A DNA stretch of 17,970 nt from an uncultured Geobacter sp. (GCA_937886325.1 CALABV010000243.1:1-17970); one strand, 5' to 3'; shown: positions 1 to 9,586, counted from the first letter of the stretch. Numbers and translations are program-made. The notes: generated by a model from the sequence alone, not told the origin.

Positions 1-446
1 TGTTCATCGGTTCCTGCATGACCAGCATCGGTCATTTCCGCGCCGTTGCCGAGATCTGGAGAGGAGAGAAATTTAACCCGGACGTCCGCACCTGGATCTG
101 TCCCCCCACCCGCATGGACGCGGCCCAGCTCCGGCAGGAAGGGCTCTTTTCCGTCTTCGGCGCGGTGGGCGCCCATGTGGAAATTCCGGGATGTTCCCTC
201 TGCATGGGCAACCAGGCCCGTGTACCGGACAATGTGACGGTCTTTTCCACCTCCACCCGCAACTTCGACAATCGCTTGGGCAACGGCGCCCGCGTCTTTC
301 TGGGTTCCGCGGAGCTGGCTGCAGTGGTATCCGTACTGGGGAGAATCCCGACGAAGGATGAGTATCTGGCCGTCTACCGCGACAGGATCGAACCGAAAAA
401 GGAAACGATCTACCGCCCCCTTCATTTTCAGGAGCAGATGGGTTGA
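1..446 (+). CDS. acnB: Aconitate hydratase B, C-terminal part (partial at window start)
   Basis: This is the C-terminal end of the bifunctional aconitase B / 2-methylisocitrate dehydratase of the TCA cycle. The reading frame enters from outside the window, with the first full codon at position 3. It opens with F-I-G-S-C-M-T-S-I-G-H-F-R, the AcnB motif whose Cys is one ligand of the 4Fe-4S cluster. The other two cluster cysteines are in IPGCSLCMGNQAR, followed by STSTRNFDNRLG and the SAELAAV segment typical of the family. The ATG at 18 lies inside this conserved motif and is not a start. The frame ends with TGA at 444-446, 66 nt before mutS. No clear terminator is seen between them. The family call is very sure; only the missing N-terminal part is unknown. 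Confidence 0.96.
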   Translation, partial: FIGSCMTSIGHFRAVAEIWRGEKFNPDVRTWICPPTRMDAAQLRQEGLFSVFGAVGAHVEIPGCSLCMGNQARVPDNVTVFSTSTRNFDNRLGNGARVFLGSAELAAVVSVLGRIPTKDEYLAVYRDRIEPKKETIYRPLHFQEQMG

Positions 447-512
447 TTGCCGTCATGATCGTTTTGTTTGCTGATCACAAGAGAAGTTTTGTCGCACCGG
501 CAAGGGGACGGT

Positions 513-3131
513 ATGTCTGACGTAACCCCAATGATGCGCCAGTATCTCGAGATCAAGTCGCAGTACCCCGATGCGGTTCTGTTTTTTCGTCTCGGCGATT
601 TCTACGAGATGTTTCTGGAGGATGCCGTCAAGGCGTCCCGAATTCTCGATATTGCCCTGACATCGCGCAACAGGAATGCCGACGGCGCCGACGTGCCGCT
701 CTGCGGTGTCCCGTACCACTCCGCGAACCCGTACATCGCCAAGCTCATCGAAGCGGGCGAAAAGGTCGCCATCTGCGAACAGGTTGAGGACCCCAAGGCG
801 GCCAAGGGGATTGTCAGGCGGGAGGTCGTCAGGGTAATAACGCCGGGACTGGTGCTGGAAGGCGATACCCTCACGCCGAAGGAGAACAATTACCTCGTCT
901 CGGTCTACTGTTCGAAAGACGAGAGATGGGGCCTGTCATACCTGGACGTGACGACCGGTGAGTTCAGGATGACGGAGGTGACGGGGATCGAGGCTCTTCT
1001 GGGCGAGATGGTGTGCCTCAACCCGCGGGAGATCGTCGTGCCTTCCTCGATGCGCGACACCAGGGAGCTGCGTGCCCTGCACCCGGTGACAGATGGAAAG
1101 TCTCTCACGTTCCTGGAAGAATGGGTCTACGACCAGGACTACACCAGGCGTCGGCTGACCGACCATTTCGGCGTCGCGTCTCCAGAAGCGCTGGGATGCG
1201 GCGGCATGCGGCAGGGTATGCCGGCGGCATGCGCCATCCTCCACTACCTGAAGGAGACACAGAAAGGAACCGTCAGCCATATAACCGGCATTTCCACCTA
1301 TACGACCGCCGAACACCTGGTGCTGGACGAGGCGACGCGGAGAAATCTGGAACTGACAAGCACTTTGTCCGAAAACCGCAAGAAGGGGTCCCTGCTCGGG
1401 CTGCTGGACCGGACAGTCACGGCCATGGGGGGTAGAAAGCTAAGGCAGTGGATTAATTACCCGCTTGTATCTATTGAAAAAATAAAGCAACGGCAGGATG
1501 CCATACAAGAGCTTGTTGAGGATCCGGGCAGGCGTCGTGAGATTGTTTCCCTCCTTTCCGGTATCCAGGATCTGGAGCGGCTGAACGGCAGAATCAGTAT
1601 GGCCGGAGCCGGCGCAAAGGATCTTGCGGCACTGAAAGAATCTCTGTTGCGGTTGCCGGCGCTTCGTGAAGCGCTGGCCGGAAGTACTTCCCTGCTGTTG
1701 CGGGATATCCTGACCGGTACGGACCCCTTGGAGGATGTCGTTGACCTGCTGACGCGCGGAATCGTGGAAAACCCGCCGTTCCTGCTCCGCGACGGAGGCA
1801 TCATCGCCGACGGTTACCACCCGGAGCTGGACGAGTTGCGGTCCGTGAGCAGGGAAGGAAAAGGGTTTATCGCGCGCCTTGAAGCCAGGGAAAAGGCCCG
1901 CACCGGGATCAATTCCCTGAAAATCCGCTACAACAAGGTATTCGGCTACTACATCGAAATAACAAAGGCCAACCTCTCCGGCGTACCTGATGACTATATC
2001 CGGAAACAGACCCTGGCCAACGCGGAACGCTACATTACCGGCGAACTGAAAGAGTACGAGGACAAGGTCCTGAATGCGGAGGAGAGGATTGCCGACCTGG
2101 AGTATTCCCTGTTTCAGGAGATTCGGGAACAGGTGGCCGGCCAGGGTCAACGGATAGCCCGGACGGCGGACAGTCTCGCGACCCTCGACGTCCTGTCCGC
2201 CTTGGCGGAGCTGGCCCATGAAAGGGATTACTGCCGTCCCGTGATTGATGATGGAGAGCGGATTTCCATTATCGAGGGACGTCATCCGGTCATAGAGGCG
2301 GTATCACTATCGGAACGCTTTGTCCCCAATGACGTACTGCTGGATACGGACGAGAACCAGCTGCTCATTATCACCGGTCCCAACATGGCGGGAAAATCGA
2401 CTTTCATGCGCCAGGTGGCGCTCACGACCCTCATGGCCCAGATGGGGAGCTTCATACCGGCTACTGAAGCTCATATCGGGATCGTGGACCGCATCTTCAC
2501 CCGGGTCGGCGCTGCCGACAACCTGGCGAGGGGACAGTCGACCTTCATGGTGGAGATGATGGAGACGGCCAATATCCTGCGCAACGCGACCCGCAGAAGC
2601 CTCATCATTCTCGATGAGATCGGGCGGGGCACCTCCACCTTTGACGGAGTTTCCATTGCCTGGGCGGTTGCCGAGTTTCTCCACGACAGCGAATCCTGCG
2701 CCGCAAAGACACTCTTTGCCACGCACTACCATGAGCTGACCGAGTTGGCGGTCACCCGCAAAAGGATCAAGAATTACACCGTTGCGGTGCGGGAGTGGAA
2801 CGACCAGATCATCTTCCTGCGGAAGATAACGGAAGGCGGGGCATCCCATTCCTACGGGATCCAGGTGGCGAGGCTGGCGGGGCTTCCCCTGGAGGTAATC
2901 GAGCGCGCGCGGGAGATATTGAGAAACCTTGAAAAGGGCGAATACGCGGAAGGCGGCGTTCCGCGCATCGCAAAAGGCAAGAAGCAGTCCGTCGCTCCCG
3001 CATCTCCCCAGTTGCAGCTCTTTGATGAAACGGAAGACCCGCTGAGGAAAAGACTCGATGCGATTTCCATTGCCACCCTGACCCCGCTTGAGGCGCTGAA
3101 TATCCTGGATCAATTGAAAAGGATGGTGTGA
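513..3131 (+). CDS. mutS: DNA mismatch repair protein MutS
   Basis: MutS recognises mispaired and looped bases and starts methyl- or clamp-directed repair with MutL. The 872-aa product has the mismatch-reading Phe-x-Glu motif (F30, E32 in GDFYEMF) in domain I, then connector, core/lever and clamp regions. The C-terminal ABC-type ATPase has Walker A ITGPNMAGKST (about 620-630), Walker B LIILDEIGRGTSTFDG (about 696-711) and ATHYHEL. Near the C-terminus QLQLF (833-837) fits the consensus for binding the beta sliding clamp. I chose the ATG at 513 because AAGGGG lies 5 nt upstream and the family starts just before MMRQYLEIK. An in-frame TTG at 468 would add 15 unconserved residues. The stop is followed one base later by the amidase start, suggesting translational coupling. 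Confidence 0.97.
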   Translation: MSDVTPMMRQYLEIKSQYPDAVLFFRLGDFYEMFLEDAVKASRILDIALTSRNRNADGADVPLCGVPYHSANPYIAKLIEAGEKVAICEQVEDPKAAKGIVRREVVRVITPGLVLEGDTLTPKENNYLVSVYCSKDERWGLSYLDVTTGEFRMTEVTGIEALLGEMVCLNPREIVVPSSMRDTRELRALHPVTDGKSLTFLEEWVYDQDYTRRRLTDHFGVASPEALGCGGMRQGMPAACAILHYLKETQKGTVSHITGISTYTTAEHLVLDEATRRNLELTSTLSENRKKGSLLGLLDRTVTAMGGRKLRQWINYPLVSIEKIKQRQDAIQELVEDPGRRREIVSLLSGIQDLERLNGRISMAGAGAKDLAALKESLLRLPALREALAGSTSLLLRDILTGTDPLEDVVDLLTRGIVENPPFLLRDGGIIADGYHPELDELRSVSREGKGFIARLEAREKARTGINSLKIRYNKVFGYYIEITKANLSGVPDDYIRKQTLANAERYITGELKEYEDKVLNAEERIADLEYSLFQEIREQVAGQGQRIARTADSLATLDVLSALAELAHERDYCRPVIDDGERISIIEGRHPVIEAVSLSERFVPNDVLLDTDENQLLIITGPNMAGKSTFMRQVALTTLMAQMGSFIPATEAHIGIVDRIFTRVGAADNLARGQSTFMVEMMETANILRNATRRSLIILDEIGRGTSTFDGVSIAWAVAEFLHDSESCAAKTLFATHYHELTELAVTRKRIKNYTVAVREWNDQIIFLRKITEGGASHSYGIQVARLAGLPLEVIERAREILRNLEKGEYAEGGVPRIAKGKKQSVAPASPQLQLFDETEDPLRKRLDAISIATLTPLEALNILDQLKRMV

Positions 3132-3132
3132 C

Positions 3133-4509
3133 GTGGTGAGCAGAACCTGCTTGTTTGCGCTACTTATTGTGTCATGCTGTTTCTTCCTCCCCTGTTCTCC
3201 CGGTGCGGAGGAAACAGCGGTTACGAAGTACGGAGTCTCCCCTGGGACGATGGCAGGGCGCACCCTGGTCTCCAAGGTCCGCGCCAAGGAAGTCGATCGC
3301 CGATCTTCATCGCAAAAGGGAGAGGGAAAATCCGCGGGATCCGGACGAACTTTGGGAGAGGCGCCTGCCGTGCCGGTATTCCCTTCCGCGCTTGTGACCG
3401 AGATGCGTTCCTGGTCAAACCCGGATTACAGCCGAGTCTCGGTTACGTTGGACCGGGAGGTGAAATTTGCATACCACAAGCTGCGACGCGACCATACGGT
3501 AAATCTGCCGGAGAGGGTCTATATCGATATTTCCGGCGCCCGCGTCGCGCCGGGGGTCAAGGATATTCCCATTGGCGACGGACTGCTCAAGATGGCGCGT
3601 GTCGGCCAGTTTCGGCCCGACGTGGTCCGCGTGGTCCTGGACATTGAGAGTATCAAGGAATACAAGATATTTCCCCTGTCTGACCCATTCCGGATCATCA
3701 TTGATGTGAGGGGGGAGCGGAGGACGGAAATCTCCCGACTGGAAGAAAGTATTCAGGCGTCTGAGCCTGAGCCCGACATCCGGAAGGAAGCGGTCGGTGA
3801 AGAAGACAAAGCCGTATCGGCCAAAGGAAAACCGGGTAAGGTCAGGAGAATCGTCGTTGATCCCGGCCACGGCGGGCATGATCCGGGCGCGGTGGGGCCG
3901 GGTGGGATACGGGAAAAGGATATAGTGCTGGAAATCGGGAAGAAGCTCGCCAGGAAAATCAGGCATGAAATGGGGATTGATGTGGTAATGACACGTTCCA
4001 CCGACATCTTCATCCCCCTGGAGGAGCGGACCGCCATTGCCAACAAGGTGAACGCGGACCTGTTTGTGTCCATTCACGCCAACGCATCCCTGAACAAATC
4101 GACGGCCGGCATCGAAACCTACTACCTGAATCTCGCCAAAACCGACAAGGCGGCACGCGTTGCGGCACGCGAAAACAACACGTCACTGGAAAAGGTGGGA
4201 CTTCTCCAGTCGATACTGTTTGATCTCATGGCCAACTACAAAATCAACGACTCGGCCCGGCTGGCCGATGACGTCCAGAAATCTCTCTGCGACAGGGTTG
4301 CGAAGAAATACGCCGGCGCCCGGAATCTGGGAGTGAAGCAGGGTCCTTTCTATGTGCTGGTGGGGGCGACAATGCCCAGCATTCTCGTGGAGGTGGCATT
4401 CATCAGCAACGAACACGAAGCAGAGTTGCTTGGGAGCCAGGAGTATCAGGAAACGACCGCTTCAGGCATCCTGATGGGGATTCGGAACTATATCAAGGGA
4501 CTTCACTGA
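3133..4509 (+). CDS. N-acetylmuramoyl-L-alanine amidase with AMIN domain (AmiC type)
   Basis: This exported peptidoglycan amidase would cut the amide bond between MurNAc and the stem peptide during cell separation. The 458-aa product has a hydrophobic signal peptide (about 1-25), a low-complexity linker, an AMIN domain (about 93-197) that targets AmiC-type enzymes in the envelope, and a C-terminal Amidase_3 domain (about 238-458). Visible catalytic residues are H246 in DPGHGG, E261 in GIREKD and H315 in SIHANA as zinc ligands, and E420 in ILVEVAFISN as the catalytic Glu. The start is a GTG one base after the mutS stop, with AAAAGGA inside the mutS end as ribosome site; a second GTG at 3136 is possible. 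It probably shares a transcript with mutS and glnD. The family is clear, the exact amiC orthology less so. Confidence 0.93.
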   Translation: MVSRTCLFALLIVSCCFFLPCSPGAEETAVTKYGVSPGTMAGRTLVSKVRAKEVDRRSSSQKGEGKSAGSGRTLGEAPAVPVFPSALVTEMRSWSNPDYSRVSVTLDREVKFAYHKLRRDHTVNLPERVYIDISGARVAPGVKDIPIGDGLLKMARVGQFRPDVVRVVLDIESIKEYKIFPLSDPFRIIIDVRGERRTEISRLEESIQASEPEPDIRKEAVGEEDKAVSAKGKPGKVRRIVVDPGHGGHDPGAVGPGGIREKDIVLEIGKKLARKIRHEMGIDVVMTRSTDIFIPLEERTAIANKVNADLFVSIHANASLNKSTAGIETYYLNLAKTDKAARVAARENNTSLEKVGLLQSILFDLMANYKINDSARLADDVQKSLCDRVAKKYAGARNLGVKQGPFYVLVGATMPSILVEVAFISNEHEAELLGSQEYQETTASGILMGIRNYIKGLH

Positions 4510-4526
4510 GCGCCATATAGACACCT

Positions 4527-7229
4527 ATGAATTTCGATATCGACAGGTTTTTCCCCGACATCCACCAGTCCCACGGAGACTCCGGCAAGGCATCCTTTGA
4601 GGAAAAGCGCCCTCTGTACCTGGCCGCCGGCAAGCACTTCCTGAGCCGGTACAACGCTATCATCCGGAGCGAACATGCGGCCGGAGCCGATGGTGAAAAG
4701 ATTGTCCGCTCCATAGCGGCAATGGTCGATACCCTAATGAAGAAGCTCTTCCATTGCATTATGAGCGATGTGAGGGGCCACGGCCGGGGCAGGGAACAGA
4801 TCGCGCTCGTGGCCACCGGCGGCTACGGTCGCGGGGAACTGAATCCCTATTCCGATATCGACATCATGTTTCTCTACAGCGGAAAAGATGGTCGCCGCGT
4901 AGAAGATATGGCCAACAAGATCCTCTATTTTCTTTGGGATATGCGTCTTGACGTGGGGTACTCCGTTAGGACGGTTGAAGACTGCATTGAGATGGCTGAA
5001 TCCGACATGACGGTAAAGACCGCTCTCCTCGATTCCCGCTTTCTTTGCGGCAGCCAGCCTCTCTTCGACGAGCTCCGGAGGGTCACCCTGACAGAGATCA
5101 TGTCACGGGGAAGCGATGCCTTCATCCGCCGGAAAATCACGGAGCTTGAGACGCGTCGGGAAAAATACGGCTCTTCGGTCTATCTGTTGGAGCCGAACAT
5201 CAAAGAAGGGGAAGGGGGGTTGCGTGATCTTCATACCGCCCTCTGGATAGCGAAGATACGTTTCAAGATCTCCGACTCTCGGGAACTGGTGATGAAAGGC
5301 GTCCTGTCCGAGGAGGAACTGGAGACCTACAACAGTTCTTTGTCATATCTCTGGCGCATCAGGAATGAACTGCACTATCTGGCGGACCGCAGGAACGACC
5401 AGTTGACCTTCGGGGACCAGAGCAAGGTCGCGTCCTTCCTTGGCTACCGCGATACGGGAAACGATCTCGGAGTAGAGGAATTCCTCCGGGACTACTACCT
5501 TCACGCGACACGCGTTGAGCAATTCTGGGCACTCATGGTTTCGAAATGCCTGCGCCGGGAAGAGAAGTCACAGGGTATTATGGGATTTCTCGTTAGACGG
5601 CACATCGGCGAGGGCTTTTTCATCATCAAGGGTGAGTTATGGGTTCCCGACGAAAAGAGTATCCTGGAGAATCCTGCCCGGTTGATGATGCTGTTCGAGT
5701 ATGCCCAGAAGCACGGCGTAGAACTCAGCATGCAGTGCAAGGAGCTGGTCAGGAAAAATCTTCACCTCATAAACGACAGGTTTCGCCGCAGCCGCGAGGT
5801 TAACGCATCCTTTATCTCCATTCTCCGCGGATTTAAAGGGGTAGCGGAAACACTCCGCCTGATGCATTACCTGGGATTCCTGATCCGTTTTATCCCGGAA
5901 TTCGAGCGGGTTTACTGCAAGGCGCAGCATGACCTCTACCATATCTATACGGTCGATACCCATTCCCTTTTCGCGCTGGAGGAGATTGTGCGCCTGAGAA
6001 ACGGCACGCATCGGGAGGCTCTCCCGCTTCTCAGCAGGCTAGCCGGAGAGGTGGAAAAGCAGGGCCTTCTTCTGCTGGCCGTGCTGCTCCATGATATAGG
6101 AAAAGGCGAGGGCGGGAACCACTCGGAAAAAGGCGCATCCATGATTCCCACCATCGCGCGCCGCATGGGTTTGACCAAGGAAGACAGCGAACGCCTGGAG
6201 TTCCTGGTGCGCCATCATCTCCTTTTTGCCCACATCGCCCAGCGCCGCGACCTCCACGATGAGAAGATGATTATTCAGTTCGCCCGCCAGATGGGAACGA
6301 GCGAAAACCTGAAGATGCTGTATCTTCTCACCTACGCGGATCTGAAGGCCGTGGGTCCCGACGTCTGGACCGAATGGAAGGCGATGTTGATGGAGGAACT
6401 CTATGAGAAGACGTTTGCCGTTCTGGAGCGCGGTGACTTCAAGTATGAAGCTCGCAGCGAGCGGGTAAAGAACGTACGTAAGAAAGTCCTGGAAATTCTG
6501 GTGAGCGAATATCCCGCCGGCCTGGTCAGGGAGGAGTTACGGGCACTGAGCACCCGTCACGTGCTCTCCAACCAGCCTGCGACCCTTGCCGACCACACCC
6601 GGATGCTGTTGACGCTCGGAAAATCGGTATTCGTTTCCCGAATCAGACACGAACTGGAAGGGGGGTATTCCACTTTCACCATCTGCACCCTGGATACACC
6701 CGGTCTCTTCTCCATGATAGCCGGTGTCATGGCGGCGAACGGTTTCAATATTCTCGGCGCTCAGATTCATACCAGCTCAAACGGAAAAGCGCTTGACATC
6801 CTTCAGGTCAATTCGCCGCAGGGATTCGCAATTACCGATGAAGTCCGCTGGGAGAGGATGAAAGATGACCTCCGTCACGTTATTCAGGGAAAGGTGAGGG
6901 TCGGTGCACTCGTGGAAAAGCGCAACCGTCCGACACTCCTTGCGGAGAAGGTGAAACCCCGTTTTCCCACTGTCATCGATGTCGATAATGATGTTTCAAG
7001 CGATTACACGGTCATAGATATCTATACCCACGACAAGGTCGGACTTCTCTATCGGATAACGAGCACGTTATCGGAAATGGGTCTCTATATCGGCGTCTCG
7101 AAGATATCCACCAAGATTGACCAGGTTGCCGACGTCTTTTATGTGAAGGACATCTTCGGTCATAAGATTATCTCCGAGGAGAAACTGTCGGAGATCCGGA
7201 AACGGCTTCTTGCGGCAATTGAAGAATAA
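4527..7229 (+). CDS. glnD: Bifunctional uridylyltransferase/uridylyl-removing enzyme (PII regulator)
   Basis: GlnD adds UMP to PII signal proteins when glutamine is low and removes it when glutamine is high, so it is the nitrogen sensor of the cell. The 900-aa product shows the full family layout: a nucleotidyltransferase domain with GGYGRGEL (from G98) and SDIDIMF (D110, D112), the GlnD linker domain, an HD hydrolase domain (about 465-590; HD pair H522-D523 in LLHDIGKG), and two C-terminal ACT domains (about 714-790 and 826-900) that bind glutamine. The ATG at 4527 is 17 nt after the amidase stop. No strong Shine-Dalgarno is visible there, so the start is a little uncertain. All active-site motifs are present, so both activities are likely. 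Confidence 0.96.
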   Translation: MNFDIDRFFPDIHQSHGDSGKASFEEKRPLYLAAGKHFLSRYNAIIRSEHAAGADGEKIVRSIAAMVDTLMKKLFHCIMSDVRGHGRGREQIALVATGGYGRGELNPYSDIDIMFLYSGKDGRRVEDMANKILYFLWDMRLDVGYSVRTVEDCIEMAESDMTVKTALLDSRFLCGSQPLFDELRRVTLTEIMSRGSDAFIRRKITELETRREKYGSSVYLLEPNIKEGEGGLRDLHTALWIAKIRFKISDSRELVMKGVLSEEELETYNSSLSYLWRIRNELHYLADRRNDQLTFGDQSKVASFLGYRDTGNDLGVEEFLRDYYLHATRVEQFWALMVSKCLRREEKSQGIMGFLVRRHIGEGFFIIKGELWVPDEKSILENPARLMMLFEYAQKHGVELSMQCKELVRKNLHLINDRFRRSREVNASFISILRGFKGVAETLRLMHYLGFLIRFIPEFERVYCKAQHDLYHIYTVDTHSLFALEEIVRLRNGTHREALPLLSRLAGEVEKQGLLLLAVLLHDIGKGEGGNHSEKGASMIPTIARRMGLTKEDSERLEFLVRHHLLFAHIAQRRDLHDEKMIIQFARQMGTSENLKMLYLLTYADLKAVGPDVWTEWKAMLMEELYEKTFAVLERGDFKYEARSERVKNVRKKVLEILVSEYPAGLVREELRALSTRHVLSNQPATLADHTRMLLTLGKSVFVSRIRHELEGGYSTFTICTLDTPGLFSMIAGVMAANGFNILGAQIHTSSNGKALDILQVNSPQGFAITDEVRWERMKDDLRHVIQGKVRVGALVEKRNRPTLLAEKVKPRFPTVIDVDNDVSSDYTVIDIYTHDKVGLLYRITSTLSEMGLYIGVSKISTKIDQVADVFYVKDIFGHKIISEEKLSEIRKRLLAAIEE

Positions 7230-7251
7230 TACTATACCTATTCGTACATAC

Positions 7252-8139
7252 ATGAATCAGTATCTGGATTTGTTCCTCAATTTTCTGACCGTAGAAAAAG
7301 GGCTTTCGGCAAACACCCTGGAAGCGTACAGTCGCGATGGCGGCAAATATCTTTCGTTTCTAGAAAGAGAAGGGTGCTCCGAGCCGGATGAGATACGACC
7401 GCTGCATATTGCATCCTTTCTCGGCTGTCTGAAGGATGCGGGTCTCGGCCCAAGGAGCAGGGCCAGGACTCTTTCCTGCGTTCGGATGTTTCACCGTTTT
7501 CTGGAGACGGAAGGGTATAGCGACGTCAACCCGGCATCCCTCATCGACGCTCCCAAAACAATGGGAAAACTCCCTGCCATCCTGAGTTTTCGGGAGGTGG
7601 ACTCACTTCTCGCGTCAGCATCCGAAGACAGCGCGATGGATCTTCGTGACAAGGCGATGCTGGAGCTTCTCTATGCGACAGGGTTGCGGGTTTCGGAGCT
7701 GGTCTTTCTGAAGACGAGAGAGGTGAACATGAATGCGGGGTTTGTGCTCGCATTCGGCAAAGGTGGCAAGGAACGGCTGGTGCCGGTGGGAGAGTCGGCG
7801 ATGGTTTCCCTTGAGAGATATTTGGCGCAGGCGCGACGGGAACTGGACAAATCCGGTGGTAACGAATATCTTTTCCTTTCCCGTCTCGGCGAGCCGATGA
7901 CGCGCCAGGCGTTCTGGAATATCATCAAAAAGAGGGCGCGGCAGGCCGGGATCAGGAAAAGCATCTCTCCGCATACCCTGCGCCACTCTTTCGCGACTCA
8001 CCTGCTTGAGAACGGCGCCGACCTTCGGAGTGTCCAGATAATGCTCGGCCATGCGGACCTTTCGTCCACCCAGATCTATACCCACATTACCAGGGAGAGG
8101 CTGAAAAGGATTCATCAGGAATTTCATCCTCGGGGATAG
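7252..8139 (+). CDS. xerD: Tyrosine recombinase XerC/XerD
   Basis: This is a tyrosine site-specific recombinase of the Xer type, which resolves chromosome dimers at dif. The 295-aa product has the SAM-like N-terminal core-binding domain (about 1-85) and a catalytic domain with all residues in place: R146 (ATGLRVSEL), K170 (FGKGGKERLVP), H241 and R244 (HTLRHSFATHLL), H267 (LGHADLS) and the nucleophile Y276 (TQIYTHI). Length and spacing match chromosomal XerD/XerC rather than phage integrases. I start at the ATG at 7252, 22 nt after glnD, because the family begins at this residue; an upstream TTG at 7210 overlaps the glnD end. The place in a housekeeping operon argues for a core Xer protein. 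XerC versus XerD cannot be settled from this copy alone. Confidence 0.92.
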   Translation: MNQYLDLFLNFLTVEKGLSANTLEAYSRDGGKYLSFLEREGCSEPDEIRPLHIASFLGCLKDAGLGPRSRARTLSCVRMFHRFLETEGYSDVNPASLIDAPKTMGKLPAILSFREVDSLLASASEDSAMDLRDKAMLELLYATGLRVSELVFLKTREVNMNAGFVLAFGKGGKERLVPVGESAMVSLERYLAQARRELDKSGGNEYLFLSRLGEPMTRQAFWNIIKKRARQAGIRKSISPHTLRHSFATHLLENGADLRSVQIMLGHADLSSTQIYTHITRERLKRIHQEFHPRG

Positions 8140-8386
8140 TTTGGGTGTAGGCGTGAAAGCGTCATGGATATGGATAGGACCCGAATCCGTGGCGCTGTCA
8201 CGTCTTCGCCTACGCGGAACGCCTCGGTTTCCTGCGTTCCCGTGGATAGAGCCGGCCCGGAGAAGTTTACCCGTCGAAATCGGCGCGAAACAGTGTCGGC
8301 GACGTTCAAACCCCGGCATTCCGCTTGTCTCGGCGTTCAGGCGTTACGGATTCGGGTAGGATTGAACCTGGAGAAAGGATGTGAAC
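8140..8386 (+). other. Structured 247-nt spacer between xerD and apgM
   Basis: This is the only long gap in an otherwise tight operon. Several inverted repeats are visible. The longest is 8179-8190 with 8346-8357, a perfect 12-bp pairing that extends by six more pairs including G-U to 8196/8340. Inside it 8217-8223 pairs with 8332-8338 (7 bp). An alternative hairpin 8216-8222/8234-8240 (7 bp) uses the same left arm, and 8147-8153 pairs with 8207-8213. No T-run follows any of them, so it is not an intrinsic terminator. It could be a leader RNA for apgM, an RNA-processing site or an old repeat element; no known riboswitch class was recognised. Confidence 0.4.
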
Positions 8387-9586
8387 ATGAAATATATCGT
8401 TTTACTGGGCGACGGCATGCCTGATGAAAGCATAGAAGCCCTCGGCGGGAAAACGCCGCTGGAATATGCCTCAACACCTTGTATGGACTCCATGGCGAAG
8501 AGGGGGCGTCTTGGCCTGGCGAGAACCATACCTCCCGGATATCCCCCGGGGAGCGACGTTGCGAACCTGTCAGTATTCGGATACGATCCGCGCACCTGTT
8601 ACACGGGCCGGTCACCTCTGGAGGCGGCCAGCATGGGGGTAGAACTGGGTCCCGATGACGTGGCTTTCCGGCTGAACCTGGTCAACCTGCGTAACGATAA
8701 CGGGACGACCTTCATGGGTGACTACTCCGCGGGCCATATCACCACCGAGGAAGGTGGGGAACTGGTCAAGAGCCTGGGGAGGGAATTAGGCGGGGGAGAA
8801 TTCGAATTCTATCCCGGCGTCAGTTACCGCCACCTTCTGGTGTGGCGCAACGGAAAAGAAAAGCTTGAGTTGACTCCGCCCCACGACATCAGCGGGAAAT
8901 GCATAGACGACTACCTTCCCAAGGGAGACGGCGCTGATGTGCTTCTCCGTCTCATGGGACGTTCCCGGGACATCCTTTCCGGGCATCCGTTGTACCGAAA
9001 ACGACAGGAGGCCGGAAAGGTGCCGGCGAATTCCATCTGGCTCTGGGGGCACGGAAAGGCGCCGCGGATGGTGACCTACCGGGAACGCTTCGGGCTTTCC
9101 GGCGCGGTAATCTCCGCGGTTGATCTGGTGCGGGGGATCGGGGTCTATGCAGGGTTGGAAATCATCAAGGTCCCAGGCGCCACCGGCTACCTCGACACCA
9201 ACTACCGGGGCAAGGCGGAAGCAGCTCTGGATGCGCTGAAGAGGCTCGATTTCGTCTACCTCCATGTGGAAGCGCCCGACGAGTCTTCTCATTCCGGCAG
9301 CATCGAGAACAAGATACGCGCAATCGAGGATTTCGATGCCAAGATTGTGGGACCCGTCAGCGAGGGTATCCGTGAATTCGGAGAGTACCGCATTCTCTGT
9401 ACCCCGGATCACCCGACGCCGATACGCCTCATGACCCACACAGCGGATCCGGTTCCCTTTATCATGTACGGAGGTGAAACGGAAGTGTCCGCCAATGTTG
9501 CGGGGTACGACGAGAATTCCGCGCGGAAGACGGGGCTTTTCCTGGAAGAGGGCTACAGATTGATGGAGATGATGCTTGGAAGGTGA
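8387..9586 (+). CDS. apgM: Cofactor-independent phosphoglycerate mutase (ApgM family) or homoserine kinase-like enzyme
   Basis: The product belongs to the alkaline-phosphatase-fold, metal-dependent family of archaeal-type 2,3-bisphosphoglycerate-independent phosphoglycerate mutases, which interconvert 3- and 2-phosphoglycerate. The 399-aa protein opens with MKYIVLLGDGMPDES (metal ligand D9) and has GSDVANLSVFGYDP with the likely nucleophile S56. Later come the metal motifs EAPDESSHSG, CTPDHPTP and THTADPVPF. The ATG at 8387 has AAAGGA 7 nt upstream, which decides it against the in-frame GTG at 8381. A subfamily of these proteins is annotated as a proposed homoserine kinase in bacteria lacking ThrB, and this copy could belong there. 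It is the last gene of the + strand run and is followed by two hairpins. Confidence 0.85.
   Translation: MKYIVLLGDGMPDESIEALGGKTPLEYASTPCMDSMAKRGRLGLARTIPPGYPPGSDVANLSVFGYDPRTCYTGRSPLEAASMGVELGPDDVAFRLNLVNLRNDNGTTFMGDYSAGHITTEEGGELVKSLGRELGGGEFEFYPGVSYRHLLVWRNGKEKLELTPPHDISGKCIDDYLPKGDGADVLLRLMGRSRDILSGHPLYRKRQEAGKVPANSIWLWGHGKAPRMVTYRERFGLSGAVISAVDLVRGIGVYAGLEIIKVPGATGYLDTNYRGKAEAALDALKRLDFVYLHVEAPDESSHSGSIENKIRAIEDFDAKIVGPVSEGIREFGEYRILCTPDHPTPIRLMTHTADPVPFIMYGGETEVSANVAGYDENSARKTGLFLEEGYRLMEMMLGR

Noticed and set aside
1440..2285. 281-codon minus-strand ORF opposite mutS
   Set aside because: Shadow of mutS; no motif and no ribosome site.
7252..8139. Phage or island integrase as origin of the tyrosine recombinase
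   Set aside because: Residue spacing, length and placement within the glnD-apgM run fit a chromosomal XerC/D protein.
8164..8424. 86-codon ORF in the xerD-apgM spacer overlapping apgM
   Set aside because: No Shine-Dalgarno, basic low-information protein, and it overlaps the apgM start; the stretch is better explained as structured non-coding sequence.
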